Both the position numbers and the translations under genes were made by a program. Below are positions 17,940-26,206 of a stretch of 64,000 nt of DNA, piece after piece (within the stretch, counting starts at the first letter, position 1; the number at the start of each line of letters is the position of its first letter). The stretch lies in the NCBI GenBank assembly GCA_944388585.1, contig CALXJI010000004.1, forward strand, positions 124,001 through 188,000, given 5' to 3'. The DNA is from an uncultured Clostridia bacterium. Lineage in GTDB: Bacteria; Bacillota; Clostridia; TANB77; CAG-465. The notes below the pieces were generated by a model. The model was not told where the DNA came from. It searched no databases and worked only from the letters and a program-made list of their open reading frames with translations.

Positions 17940-19325
17940 TTATTTAAAACTATTTACTAATTCCTTAAAATAATTACCTCTTTCCTCAAAGTTCTTATAT
18001 AAATCAAAAGAAGCACTAGCAGGAGACATAGCAACAATATCTCCACATGTAGAATTTTCTTTAGCATAATCTACTGCATCTTTTAAATTTTTAAACTCTT
18101 CTATATTAATTACTTTTTTTCTACGTCTTTTAGCTTCTTTTTCAACTGCTTCTCTTATTTTATTAGATGTAGTACCAACAAGTATTAACAGCTTTACCTT
18201 ATCCATTATATAAGGTCCCATAACATCATATGGTATGTTTTTATCATAGCCCCCAGCAATAAGAATTATTTTTTGATCAAATGATTTAAGTCCAGCAATA
18301 GTACGTGTAGGACTACTTGCAATAGAATCATTATACCATTTAACTCCATTATATTCTCTTACAAGTTCCATTCTATGTTCTACTCCCCCAAAACTCATTG
18401 CTACCTTTTTTATAGCGTCCTTTCCTGTAATATCTATTACAAGAGATGAAGCTGTACAGATATTTGCTATATTATGCATACCCACAAGTTTTACATCCTT
18501 AGCATCCAATATTTTTTCTTTTTTACCATTAACTGTAGATATAATTTCACCATTTTCATAATATACACCGCAATCCACTTTTTCTTCTATGCTAAACATT
18601 CTAACTTTCCCTTTAGCTTTTTTTGCAAATTCTTTAGTAAGTTCATTATCTTGATTTAATACCAAAATTCCATTTTCATCCTGTCCATTAAATATATTAG
18701 TCTTTGCAAAAATATATTCTTCATAACTTCTATGATAATCTAAATGATTAGGAGAAATATTTGTTATTGCTGCTCTGTCTATTTTTTCATCCATTGTCAT
18801 AAGTTGAAAACTACTAAGTTCAAGTACTACATAATCATCTTTACCAATTTGCTCAACTTTATCTAAAAGTGGTGTTCCAATATTTCCACCAACATATACT
18901 TTTCTACCTGCTTCTTTTAAGAAAAGTGATGTAAGCGTTGTAGTAGTAGTCTTTCCATCAGAGCCTGTTATACCAATTATTGTAGCATTTGTTAAATGTA
19001 TAAATAGTTCCATTTCAGATGTTAGTATTACTCCCATTTGTACTGCTTTTTGAATTTCTGGTATAAATGGCTTTACTCCAGGTGATCTTAATATATAATC
19101 TGATTCTTCTAATCCTTCTAAGTATTTATCTCCAAGAACATATTCTATATTTTCCATTCCTTTTAACTCATTTGGAATTTCTTCTTTTTTATCTCTTCCA
19201 ATTACATAAGCACCAAGCTTAATTAAATATTTTATAGCTGGAATATTACTTATTCCCATTCCTATTACAGACACTTTTTTACCTTTTATATTTTTTTTAA
19301 ATTCTTCTAATTTTAAATTTGACAT
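17940..19325 (-). CDS. murD: UDP-N-acetylmuramoyl-L-alanine--D-glutamate ligase MurD
   Basis: Cytoplasmic peptidoglycan-precursor enzyme that adds D-glutamate to UDP-MurNAc-L-Ala using ATP. 461 residues. Rossmann N-terminal domain (GKKVSVIGMGISNIPAIKYL), the ATP-binding GITGSDGKTTTTTL near 118, ELSSFQL near 162 with ISPNHLDYH near 185, and HRMELVREYNGVKWYNDS near 312 are all Mur-ligase signatures. It is a single gene with its own promoter and terminator, away from a dcw cluster. AAAGGGG precedes the start. Confidence 0.97.
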   Translation of the reverse strand: MSNLKLEEFKKNIKGKKVSVIGMGISNIPAIKYLIKLGAYVIGRDKKEEIPNELKGMENIEYVLGDKYLEGLEESDYILRSPGVKPFIPEIQKAVQMGVILTSEMELFIHLTNATIIGITGSDGKTTTTTLTSLFLKEAGRKVYVGGNIGTPLLDKVEQIGKDDYVVLELSSFQLMTMDEKIDRAAITNISPNHLDYHRSYEEYIFAKTNIFNGQDENGILVLNQDNELTKEFAKKAKGKVRMFSIEEKVDCGVYYENGEIISTVNGKKEKILDAKDVKLVGMHNIANICTASSLVIDITGKDAIKKVAMSFGGVEHRMELVREYNGVKWYNDSIASSPTRTIAGLKSFDQKIILIAGGYDKNIPYDVMGPYIMDKVKLLILVGTTSNKIREAVEKEAKRRRKKVINIEEFKNLKDAVDYAKENSTCGDIVAMSPASASFDLYKNFEERGNYFKELVNSFK

Positions 19326-19350
19326 ATAAATTTCCCCTTTTATCTATATT

Positions 19351-19379
19351 ATTATATTACTATTTTATATGTTATGCAA
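19351..19379 (-). promoter_or_regulatory. Probable promoter of murD
   Basis: Minus strand -35 TTGCAT (19379-19374), 17-base spacer, perfect -10 TATAAT (19356-19351). The -35 is weak. Confidence 0.5.
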
Positions 19380-19464
19380 CTGGAATTTTTATATATTTAA
19401 AGTAAAGAAAAGAATTAATCCATCTTACAAAAAAAGGCGGATAGTAAATGTTCTTTATTATTTA

Positions 19465-19493
19465 GTGGTAGAAAAAATTCAATTTTCTACTAC
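19465..19493. other. Unexplained hairpin in the murD-DUF1540 gap
   Basis: The 259-base gap 19326-19584 holds the murD promoter, the DUF1540 terminator and this 11-bp stem (GTGGTAGAAAA / TTTTCTACTAC, one G-T pair, 7-base loop). No T tract follows on either strand, so it is not an ordinary terminator. No ORF covers it. Confidence 0.35.
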
Positions 19494-19550
19494 AGTAACT
19501 CATATTTCAGCATTGGCCAAAAAAATTATTAACCATACAAAATAATCTAA

Positions 19551-19586
19551 TAATACATAAAACTCACTTCATTTGAAGTGAGTTTT
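19551..19586 (-). terminator. Terminator of the DUF1540 gene
   Basis: 13-bp perfect stem AAAACTCACTTCA / TGAAGTGAGTTTT with a 2-base loop that overlaps the stop codon; the minus-strand tail is TTTTATGTATT. Confidence 0.8.
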
Positions 19587-19791
19587 AATTTCCTCCAAGT
19601 ATTTCTGATTGATTTAAGTTTCCAGAATACTCATAAGATCCACATGCTGTTTGATCTTCTCTTCTTTGACTTTTTTCATCATTCATACATTCACATACTT
19701 TTATAGAATTTAATCTACAAGTTGAATCATCTATACAATTATGTACACATTTTGCAACATTACATTTTATTCTATCATCACCTTTTCTCAT
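19585..19791 (-). CDS. DUF1540 cysteine-rich small protein
   Basis: 68 residues with six Cys spaced as in DUF1540: IKCNVAKCVHNCIDDSTCRLNSIKVCECMN, here cited as the CxxxxCxxxC...C...CxC pattern, then TACGSYEY. Such proteins are found in spore-forming Clostridia and Bacilli and are thought to bind a metal; role unknown. ATG 19791 is used instead of 19800 because GGAG is adjacent to the first ATG but 8 bases before the second. It is a monocistronic unit, divergent from the radical SAM gene. Confidence 0.8.
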   Translation of the reverse strand: MRKGDDRIKCNVAKCVHNCIDDSTCRLNSIKVCECMNDEKSQRREDQTACGSYEYSGNLNQSEILGGN

Positions 19792-19852
19792 TTTTCTCAT
19801 CTCCTAAAAATATTATTTACATTATTTAAATTATTATACCGTATTTTTAATA

Positions 19853-19881
19853 TTGTTTTTTATGTAAATTTTTGATATACT
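19853..19881 (+). promoter_or_regulatory. Promoter of the radical SAM gene, predicting a leaderless mRNA
   Basis: Plus strand -35 TTGTTT (19853-19858), 17-base spacer, -10 TATACT (19876-19881). Only 9 bases separate the -10 from the ATG, so transcription should begin within about 3 bases of it. No ribosome site is present. Confidence 0.55.
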
Positions 19882-19890
19882 TATTTTATT

Positions 19891-20808
19891 ATGGAAAAAG
19901 AAAGATATAATCATTTAAACACTTATTTTAAAAATAAATTTGGTGAAAGGACACTAAAAATATGTATTGATGGTGGATTTACATGTCCAAATCGTGATGG
20001 AAAAAAAGGATATGGAGGATGTATATTCTGTAGTGAGAGAGGCTCTGGAGATCATTTAAAAAAAGTAAATATTAGTGAACAAGTAAAAAAACACCTAGAA
20101 AGCTATAGAGGAAAAAGAGCAAATAAATTTATAGCATATTTTCAAAATTTTAGTAATACATATGACTCTTTAGAAAATTTAAAAAAAAAATATGATTTAG
20201 CATTTATAAGTAATAAGATCGTTGGTCTACAAATTGCAACAAGACCGGACTGTATAAATGAAGATATAATTAAATTATTATCTGAATATAGTAAAAAATA
20301 TTATGTTTGCGTTGAACTTGGATTACAGACTTCAAATGATAATACAGGAAATCTAATAAACAGATGCTATACATCTCAAGATTTTACAAAAGCTGTAAGT
20401 CTTTTAAACAAATATAATATTGACGTTATAGCCCATATAATGGTAGGTCTTCCAAATGAAACATTTGAAGACTTAAAAAATACAATCTCTTTTATAAATA
20501 AGCATAATATCCAAGGAATAAAAATTCATTCAACATATATAATATCTAATACTAGATTAGAATATCTTTTTTTAAATAAAAACTATAATCCTATTTCTTT
20601 AGAATATTATCTAAATTCTCTTACATATATAATAACTCACATAAATCCGAACATAATAATTCATAGAATTAGTGGTGATGCTCCAAAAGATCTACTTATA
20701 GCCCCAAAATGGAATAGTCATAAGAAACTTGTACTTAATGGAATAGAAAAGATACTAAAAGAAAACAATCTGTATCAAGGAATGTATTTTAATGAAGACT
20801 GCTGTTAA
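19891..20808 (+). CDS. TIGR01212-family radical SAM protein (YtqA-like)
   Basis: 305 residues. The N-terminus HLNTYFKNKFGERTLKICIDGGFTCPNRDG (read in pieces) with CPNRDGKKGYGGCIFCS gives the cysteines of the [4Fe-4S] cluster; the CxxxxxxxxxCxxC spacing is the hallmark of TIGR01212 rather than the classical CxxxCxxC. Further motifs: QIATRPDCI near 113, CVELGLQTSND near 138 and AHIMVGLPNET near 180. The substrate of this family is unsettled, with tRNA-related roles proposed. It has no Shine-Dalgarno and appears leaderless. One of the few plus-strand genes; the peptidase C26 gene follows but has its own promoter. Confidence 0.9.
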   Translation: MEKERYNHLNTYFKNKFGERTLKICIDGGFTCPNRDGKKGYGGCIFCSERGSGDHLKKVNISEQVKKHLESYRGKRANKFIAYFQNFSNTYDSLENLKKKYDLAFISNKIVGLQIATRPDCINEDIIKLLSEYSKKYYVCVELGLQTSNDNTGNLINRCYTSQDFTKAVSLLNKYNIDVIAHIMVGLPNETFEDLKNTISFINKHNIQGIKIHSTYIISNTRLEYLFLNKNYNPISLEYYLNSLTYIITHINPNIIIHRISGDAPKDLLIAPKWNSHKKLVLNGIEKILKENNLYQGMYFNEDCC

Positions 20809-20822
20809 AATTTGTCATATTG

Positions 20823-20831
20823 TGGTATAAT
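20823..20831 (+). promoter_or_regulatory. Extended -10 promoter of the peptidase C26 gene
   Basis: TGGTATAAT, an extended -10 element. Transcription from about 20838 would exclude the ATG at 20836, which supports the second ATG (20848) as the true start. Confidence 0.6.
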
Positions 20832-20847
20832 ATAAATGGTGATTTTT

Positions 20848-21531
20848 ATGAGACCTATTATTGGTGTCGTAGCAAGACCATATATGACAGATAATGGTAG
20901 ATATGCTATGTGTATATTAGATAATGTAAGAAATTCTATAATACGATCTGGAGGAATTCCTTTATTAATATTACCTACACAAGACATGAACTATTATAAC
21001 AATAATGAATCTTCTCTAACAGATACGGACAAAGAAATATTAGACAATCAAATATCTCTTTGTGATGGAATTCTAATGCCAGGTGGAGATAAAATATATT
21101 TTTATGATTATTATATATGTTCAAAAGCAAATGAACTGAATATTCCACTACTTGGAATTTGTATGGGAATGCAACTTATGTGTAATTATAATAATAATAA
21201 TAAAAATGTAAAAGTAGAAAATCATAAAGAGCCTAATCTTAACTATGTTCATAATATTAATATATCTAAAGATTCTATATTATTTAATATAATAAAAAAA
21301 GATAAAATAAATGTAAACAGTCTTCATAATTATACTGTTCCAAACAGCGGAGATTATGAAGTATGTGGAAAATGTAATAACATAATAGAAGCTATAGAAA
21401 AGAAAGATTCTGCTTTTAATATAGGTGTACAATGGCATCCTGAAAGAAATTACGATGAAAATGATCAGCATCTTTTCAATTCGTTTATTACAGCTTGTCA
21501 AAGTTATAGAGAAAATAAAGACTCATTATAA
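20848..21531 (+). CDS. Gamma-glutamyl-gamma-aminobutyrate hydrolase-like (peptidase C26)
   Basis: A class I glutamine-amidotransferase-fold hydrolase, probably acting on a gamma-glutamyl compound. 227 residues from ATG 20848, chosen because GGTGAT lies 5 bases before it and the ATG at 20836 would be upstream of the transcript. Motifs: MRPIIGVVARPY at the N-terminus (typical of C26), GILMPGGDK near 81, the nucleophile elbow LGICMGMQL with Cys near 109, and GVQWHPERNY with the catalytic His and Glu near 199-202. A bidirectional terminator overlaps its stop. Substrate is not deducible from sequence. Confidence 0.88.
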   Translation: MRPIIGVVARPYMTDNGRYAMCILDNVRNSIIRSGGIPLLILPTQDMNYYNNNESSLTDTDKEILDNQISLCDGILMPGGDKIYFYDYYICSKANELNIPLLGICMGMQLMCNYNNNNKNVKVENHKEPNLNYVHNINISKDSILFNIIKKDKINVNSLHNYTVPNSGDYEVCGKCNNIIEAIEKKDSAFNIGVQWHPERNYDENDQHLFNSFITACQSYRENKDSL

Positions 21532-21547
21532 TGAGTCTTTATTTTTA
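21515..21547. terminator. Bidirectional terminator between peptidase C26 and nitroreductase
   Basis: Perfect 12-bp stem ATAAAGACTCAT / ATGAGTCTTTAT with a TATA loop. TTTTT follows on the plus strand and TTTTC on the minus strand; convergent genes flank it. Confidence 0.85.
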
Positions 21548-22081
21548 TACATATCTAATATAATCTTGTTTTCTAGGTTTAGAATTTGGATACTCACAAT
21601 TTCTATATCCTAATATACAATGTCCAACTCCTACATACTTGTTTTCATCAATCCCCCAATTTTTTAATAATCCTTTTCCTTCTTTACTTTCAAATTCTTC
21701 ATATGCTCTATGTATCCAGCATGAATCAATTTCTAAGCTATGTGCAACATTCATCATATTTCCTATAACTAAACTACCATCTTCTTTGTATGTCATTATA
21801 CTTTTATCTGCAAAAACTATTACTATTGTTGGTGCACCATAAAATGGATCTATATCTTCATTACCTGTTTTACCCATTGCTTTAAGATTCATTTTTCTTA
21901 GCTCTTCTCTTACTTTATCATTCTGAACAACTACAATTAATGGAGATTGCGCTCCCATACCACTTGCAGCATATGTACCAGCTTCCAATATTTTATCTAA
22001 TTTTTCTTTTTCAACTCTTTTACTCTTATCATACGATCTTATACTTCTTCTTGTTATTATATTTTCTATTGTTTCATTCAT
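21545..22081 (-). CDS. Nitroreductase family FMN protein
   Basis: 178 residues. The N-terminal IITRRSIRSYDKSKRV is the FMN-phosphate-binding start of the family, GTYAASGMGAQSPLIVVV lies near 35, and the C-terminal GVGHCILGYRN is near 155. Such proteins are NAD(P)H- and FMN-dependent reductases of nitro groups, quinones or similar; a specific role cannot be assigned. Single gene with an extended -10 promoter upstream and convergent with peptidase C26. Confidence 0.9.
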   Translation of the reverse strand: MNETIENIITRRSIRSYDKSKRVEKEKLDKILEAGTYAASGMGAQSPLIVVVQNDKVREELRKMNLKAMGKTGNEDIDPFYGAPTIVIVFADKSIMTYKEDGSLVIGNMMNVAHSLEIDSCWIHRAYEEFESKEGKGLLKNWGIDENKYVGVGHCILGYRNCEYPNSKPRKQDYIRYV

Positions 22082-22104
22082 ATTATCATTCCCTAAATAA
22101 TTAT

Positions 22105-22113
22105 ATTATACCA
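22105..22113 (-). promoter_or_regulatory. Extended -10 promoter of the nitroreductase
   Basis: Minus strand TGGTATAAT at 22113-22105; no convincing -35. It lies just downstream of the terminator of the previous gene. Confidence 0.5.
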
Positions 22114-22119
22114 TATAAA

Positions 22120-22154
22120 TACAATAAAAAAGTAGAAAAACTTTTCTACTTTTA
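22120..22154 (-). terminator. Terminator of the HD/coiled-coil gene pair
   Basis: 12-bp stem AAAAGTAGAAAA / TTTTCTACTTTT with a 2-base loop that overlaps the stop codon of the coiled-coil gene; the minus tail is TTTTTTATTG. Confidence 0.85.
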
Positions 22155-22553
22155 TCCAATTATATCTAATTCTTTTTTTAGTCTCTGAACTTCCATATTA
22201 TATGCTTCTGTATTTTTCTTATGTTCTTGTATACTTACTCTTAGTCTCTCATTTTGCATTTCAAATAATTTTATTAAAGCATATTTCTGATCCTCATTCA
22301 TGTTTTCAATAGATATTTCGCCACGCCTATACATATTTTGAAATTCATAAATATCTACTCTTTGATGTACACCACTAACTTTAACAGAATCACTAAACTT
22401 GTTATTTTGTTTTGCTCTTTGTGCTAAAATTTGTGCTCTTTTTTGATCTCTTTTCTTTCTTTTTATATTAAAAAAACCTTGAAATAATTTTTTTAAATTT
22501 CTTGAAACAAAATTTTCTCTTACCATCGGTAAGTTATAATACTCTTCTCCCAT
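22152..22553 (-). CDS. Coiled-coil protein of unknown function
   Basis: 133 residues; not recognised. A strongly basic region (NIKRKKRDQKRAQILAQRAK) near 29-48 could bind nucleic acid or membrane. A middle segment YEFQNMYRRGEISIENMNEDQK is followed by a long C-terminal heptad-rich helix to residue 130. AGGAGG precedes the ATG and lies in the 8-base gap after the HD gene, so the two proteins are translated together. No signal peptide or membrane segment. Confidence 0.75.
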   Translation of the reverse strand: MGEEYYNLPMVRENFVSRNLKKLFQGFFNIKRKKRDQKRAQILAQRAKQNNKFSDSVKVSGVHQRVDIYEFQNMYRRGEISIENMNEDQKYALIKLFEMQNERLRVSIQEHKKNTEAYNMEVQRLKKELDIIG

Positions 22554-22561
22554 AATGCCTC

Positions 22562-23605
22562 CTAAGATTTCATTGTTAATCGTATTTTCATATCATTAAA
22601 TTTATTCATTAAATTTTTAGCATTCTCTTCTCTCATCTGTTCTATTTGATTCATTGCAACAAGTTCATTATATTCATTAGTTGCATCAATTAACTCCTGC
22701 GTCAATGCACCATCCATCTGATATTTTTCCATTGAGTTTTGAAAAACTTTATATGCTTCTGGTAAAACCCCCTCTATTATAGCTGCAACTCTTACTTTTT
22801 CAGCACGAGTAGCTATTAGTTTTCCTCTTTGATAAGATCTTTTAGCTTGAGCCTTATAATTTGCTATACTAAGTTTTACAAGCATTTTATAATCTTTTAA
22901 TGTAGGTGTATAATCGTTTTTTATATCAACTAATCTACATTTTAAATCTTGCATATCAACAGGTGCTATTTTTACTTCATTTCCTTTTTCATCCTCAAAA
23001 AGTGGCCATTCTTCATTTCTTACTAAAGCATAACACACAGCTTTAATTTGTAAATTATCTAATCCTATTGATATAAATTTATATTCATTTTCTATCATTT
23101 GCTCTGCAATAGTTTGAGGTGATATTTTCTTTATAAAAGCATGATGTTCATAATAATATGGTAAATCATCCTTATAATACATAAAATCTTCTAAATGTAG
23201 TATATAAAAACATATTCTTTGTATATCTTCTTGTAAATATCCTAATTCTTCTAAAAAAATCTTTGCCATTTTTGATGACTCTATTTCACTTCCAAAGTAA
23301 GTAGCTTTTCCAAACACTTCCTGTGCAACAACAGGTTTTCCAATATCGTGTAAAAATGCTGCTATTTTTAATAATTTAATTTCTTCATTTGATAATTCAC
23401 CTGTAGGAATATCTTTTACAGTTCTTAAAGTATGTTCAAATAAGTCATAACACTCATGTGGATTATTTTGACTATATCCAACCATAGTAGATATTTCTTT
23501 TCCAAATTTATATTCAATCTCATCTTTTGACATATTAAGGTAATATTCAACTACATCTTGTCTTAATAATGAGTTTTCAAATTCACTTTTTGTAATTCCT
23601 ATCAT
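22562..23605 (-). CDS. HD-domain phosphohydrolase-like protein
   Basis: 347 residues. Metal-binding HD pattern: HECYDLFEHTLRTV with His near 50 and 58, and FLHDIGKPVVA with His-Asp at 86-87, then ILHLEDF near 152. The arrangement resembles the HD domain of tRNA nucleotidyltransferases (the H-x-x-D/HDxxKP type) but without the nucleotidyltransferase half. The C-terminal third is helical (ATNEYNELVAMNQIEQM). ATG 23605 is used because AAGGTGA lies just before it; 16 further residues upstream have no site. It has its own promoter and is coupled to the coiled-coil gene. Substrate unknown. Confidence 0.8.
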   Translation of the reverse strand: MIGITKSEFENSLLRQDVVEYYLNMSKDEIEYKFGKEISTMVGYSQNNPHECYDLFEHTLRTVKDIPTGELSNEEIKLLKIAAFLHDIGKPVVAQEVFGKATYFGSEIESSKMAKIFLEELGYLQEDIQRICFYILHLEDFMYYKDDLPYYYEHHAFIKKISPQTIAEQMIENEYKFISIGLDNLQIKAVCYALVRNEEWPLFEDEKGNEVKIAPVDMQDLKCRLVDIKNDYTPTLKDYKMLVKLSIANYKAQAKRSYQRGKLIATRAEKVRVAAIIEGVLPEAYKVFQNSMEKYQMDGALTQELIDATNEYNELVAMNQIEQMREENAKNLMNKFNDMKIRLTMKS

Positions 23606-23624
23606 AAAATCACCTTTCAAGCAT

Positions 23625-23653
23625 ATTTTACTACATTTTCTTTGATTTATCAA
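23625..23653 (-). promoter_or_regulatory. Promoter of the HD/coiled-coil gene pair
   Basis: Minus strand -35 TTGATA (23653-23648), 17-base spacer, -10 TAAAAT (23630-23625). Confidence 0.6.
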
Positions 23654-23707
23654 CTAAATTGTGTATTTTAGTATACTTTTTTTAGTAACATTTCTGTAAC
23701 AAATAAA

Positions 23708-24655
23708 CTATTTGCTGCGTTTTTCTTTGTTTCTTTTATCATTTATTATATCCATTTCCTTTTCTGTAATTAAAGATACATTATTTTCTTTTGCCCATGC
23801 TACACAGCCCTTTAATACTGTATTCAAAAAAACTCTTGGCACTTTAACTAATTTCTTACATGCTTCATCTGTAAACTTAACGTCTGGATCTAGTCTTGAT
23901 GCTGCATATTTTACTGTGTCTAAACTTATTCCTTTACTTGCTGGTATTGGCTCTGCAATAGGCCTTCTAAACTTTGTATACCAGAAATATTTACTGTCTC
24001 TATATCCATAGTCTACTGGAATCTGAGGAAATCCTGATGCAGTTACACCATTTATTATTGAACTATAATATTTTTTCTTCATTAAAATATTATCTATTTT
24101 TAATATAAAATGTGCTCCATATTGACTTGTTATGCCATTAAAATTATGATATGGAGGCAAATACTCGTCTTGTACTTTATCGTCTTGAGCATTATCTAAT
24201 TCTTTTACCCATGTACATTCAAATACTTGATATGCTTCCTTTACAACCTTAGGATATTTTTCATTAGGATTTTCTCTTGCTCTTTTCCCATCAACTAAAG
24301 TAAATAAACAATCTTTCATTTTTTCATCTGTTGTCTCACCTGGGTATCCTAGTCTTACAGCCTCTTTAAAAAATTTTCTATCGTGAGTTATAAAATTAAT
24401 TGAACACTTTCCAGTTCTTAATATATTTTTACATGTGTTAGAACTATTCCTACAGCAAAGTAACATAGCATAATAGTCTTTTCCTGCTATATAATATGGA
24501 AAACATAAAGAATATGAGCCTAAGTTTGTCTTTCCCTCCTCATTTAAAGTTCCAATCTCAGTAGTAGGCATAGGGAAAAAACTTGATGTTTGATAAAAAT
24601 TATCTACTATTCTCATATCCTTAAAGCCATTCATTTCTTCATCTATCTCTTTCAT
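23708..24655 (-). CDS. Flavin reductase-like barrel fused to a PCP_red-like C-terminal domain
   Basis: 315 residues. Residues 25-200 match the flavin-reductase-like FMN-binding split barrel: TTEIGTLNEEGKTNLGSYSL, then YYAMLLCCRNSSNTCKNILR and GKCSINFIT. Residues 259-307 (VKFTDEACKKLVKVP...VAWAKENNVSLITEKEM) follow the pattern of the PCP_red domain, the C-terminal segment of light-independent protochlorophyllide reductase subunits and several Fe-S enzymes (EAxxxLxxVPxFVR...AxxxGxxxIT). Five Cys lie at 51-115. AGGAGG is ideally placed. No redox partner is adjacent. The flavin-binding half is fairly clear; the second domain is a pattern match by eye. Probably a flavin-dependent redox protein of unknown substrate. 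Confidence 0.72.
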   Translation of the reverse strand: MKEIDEEMNGFKDMRIVDNFYQTSSFFPMPTTEIGTLNEEGKTNLGSYSLCFPYYIAGKDYYAMLLCCRNSSNTCKNILRTGKCSINFITHDRKFFKEAVRLGYPGETTDEKMKDCLFTLVDGKRARENPNEKYPKVVKEAYQVFECTWVKELDNAQDDKVQDEYLPPYHNFNGITSQYGAHFILKIDNILMKKKYYSSIINGVTASGFPQIPVDYGYRDSKYFWYTKFRRPIAEPIPASKGISLDTVKYAASRLDPDVKFTDEACKKLVKVPRVFLNTVLKGCVAWAKENNVSLITEKEMDIINDKRNKEKRSK

Positions 24656-24761
24656 AATAACAACCTCCTATATTAATTTAATATTATCACATATAAAAAC
24701 TTTACTCAATATTTTTATTACTTGATCTATATGATAAAATATATAAAATAGGAGGAAAAAA

Positions 24762-25256
24762 ATGATAGCAACTCATCCATTTAAACCAATTTATAATAAT
24801 GAAAGTAAAATTTTAATACTTGGTAGCTTTCCATCAGTAAAATCTAGAGAAATTAATTTTTATTATGGACATCCACAAAACAGATTTTGGAAAATACTAG
24901 AAAATATATTTAATGAAAAAATACAAAACAATATAGAAAATAAAAAAGAATTTTTACTCAAACACCATATTGCACTTTGGGATACAATTAAAAGCTGTAA
25001 AATAACAGCCTCAAGTGACCAAAGCATAAAAGAAGCCACTCCAAATAATATAGATAAAATTATTTTAAATAGTAATATACAAGCAATATTTTGTAATGGA
25101 AATACATCATACAAAATATTTTTAAAATTTTATAAAGACAAAATAAATATTCCAATTATTTGTCTTCCTTCCTCTAGCCCTGCAAATGCAAAATATTCGC
25201 TAGAAAATCTAACAAATATTTGGAAAATTGAAATAAAAAAATATATAAATATATAA
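24762..25256 (+). CDS. DNA-deoxyinosine (hypoxanthine) glycosylase, uracil-DNA glycosylase superfamily
   Basis: 164 residues. The uracil-DNA glycosylase fold is shown by ILILGSFPSVKSREINFYYG near 18, HPQNRFWKILENIF near 38, and LPSSSPANA near 138. These are the family 6 (hypoxanthine-DNA glycosylase) signatures, with a Ser-Pro-containing second motif in place of the HPS of other families. It removes deaminated adenine from DNA to start base-excision repair. AGGAGG lies just before the ATG. Monocistronic, plus strand, and convergent with the gene at 25315. Confidence 0.88.
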   Translation: MIATHPFKPIYNNESKILILGSFPSVKSREINFYYGHPQNRFWKILENIFNEKIQNNIENKKEFLLKHHIALWDTIKSCKITASSDQSIKEATPNNIDKIILNSNIQAIFCNGNTSYKIFLKFYKDKINIPIICLPSSSPANAKYSLENLTNIWKIEIKKYINI

Positions 25257-25305
25257 AAAAGCATAATTTACATTAAAATAAAATGTAAAATTATGCTCTT
25301 TTTAA
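25255..25305. terminator. Bidirectional terminator between the DNA glycosylase and the gene at 25315
   Basis: Stem GCATAATTTACAT / ATGTAAAATTATGC (about 13 bp with one bulge), flanked by AAAAAA on the left and CTTTTT on the right, so a T tail exists on both strands. Confidence 0.75.
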
Positions 25306-25314
25306 TATTATATT

Positions 25315-26010
25315 TTAATCATCTGGATATTGCTCAAGCAACCTTATTAGTTGATCTCCTATATCATATGCTGTACCGTCTTCTTGAATTAATAAAGTTG
25401 TCGTACCATAAAGTGATGCACTAGCATCCACTATTTCCACAATATTTTCTGCTCCATCTATCTTTCCATAACTTCTAAAATCATTATTAACTATAGCATA
25501 TGCAAGTGGCATATATTCAACTGTTCCGTCTTCCATTAAAAATAATATAAAATATCCATAACCTGTTCCACCAGGTCCTGTATTATATACATTTTGAACT
25601 TTTCTGTCTCCAAAATCAATTTCAGGATAATAGTCATATTTTTCGACATCAAATGACATATCATCTTCAAATTTCTCTAATGACAAAGATACAGTACTAT
25701 CATTTTCTATAGTAGCTCCTACACCAAGTGGTGCAGATGAGCTTCTTGTTATTGTTGTATAATTTCTATCTTGTACATTAACTACATTAATTTCATCTGA
25801 GAACTTAAAAATTCTACTATATTCCTCTTCATTAATATTTTGACTTTCTGTTTCTTCTTTAACTTCTACTTCTTCTTGAGCTGTTAGTGCTTCGAGTTGA
25901 GCGTTTTTTTCGACTTCATTTGATAGAGTTATTCCCAAATATATTGTAGATCCAGCAAATATTACTGTTGTTGTAGCAAATACTCCTATTAACATATTTT
26001 TAATATTCAT
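25315..26010 (-). CDS. Membrane-anchored or secreted protein of unknown function
   Basis: 231 residues; not recognised. A hydrophobic N-terminal segment at about 7-28 is followed by an acidic linker (AQEEVEVKEETESQ) at 44-57, and then a beta-rich domain with a glycine turn YNTGPGGTGYGYFILFLMEDG near 143 (cited in part) and alternating strands to the end. The layout suggests a signal anchor with an extracellular domain. AGGAGGGG precedes the start; a weak promoter (TTGAAA, 17, TATCAT) lies upstream. Single gene convergent with the DNA glycosylase. Confidence 0.7.
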   Translation of the reverse strand: MNIKNMLIGVFATTTVIFAGSTIYLGITLSNEVEKNAQLEALTAQEEVEVKEETESQNINEEEYSRIFKFSDEINVVNVQDRNYTTITRSSSAPLGVGATIENDSTVSLSLEKFEDDMSFDVEKYDYYPEIDFGDRKVQNVYNTGPGGTGYGYFILFLMEDGTVEYMPLAYAIVNNDFRSYGKIDGAENIVEIVDASASLYGTTTLLIQEDGTAYDIGDQLIRLLEQYPDD

Positions 26011-26084
26011 ATATCTTCCCCTCCTATACTAATATGATATATAATAATTTACAATTTTTCAATTAAATAGTGTACAAAATAAAA

Positions 26085-26119
26085 AAACAAAAAAATAAAG
26101 ATGAATTTTAATTCATCTT
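26085..26119 (-). terminator. Terminator after the foreign-looking gene and its 3' region
   Basis: 10-bp stem AAGATGAATT / AATTCATCTT with a 2-base loop, followed on the minus strand by TTTATTTTTTTGTTTTTTT. It lies 174 bases beyond the stop of the gene at 26293, leaving a long structured 3' region between. Confidence 0.8.
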
Positions 26120-26206
26120 CTGTGTTAATAACTAGCTTTTTTAGTTCATAAAATAAACATATATGGGTGTCAAACCATATAGGGGTCTAATTTAATCCTT
26201 AAAAAA

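Noticed and set aside
19559-19586. Second copy of the TGAAGTGA element ends
   Set aside because: The DUF1540 terminator contains TCACTTCA/TGAAGTGA, but in the opposite order and without the CCC...TTAGACA part or a target duplication; it is best read as an ordinary terminator.
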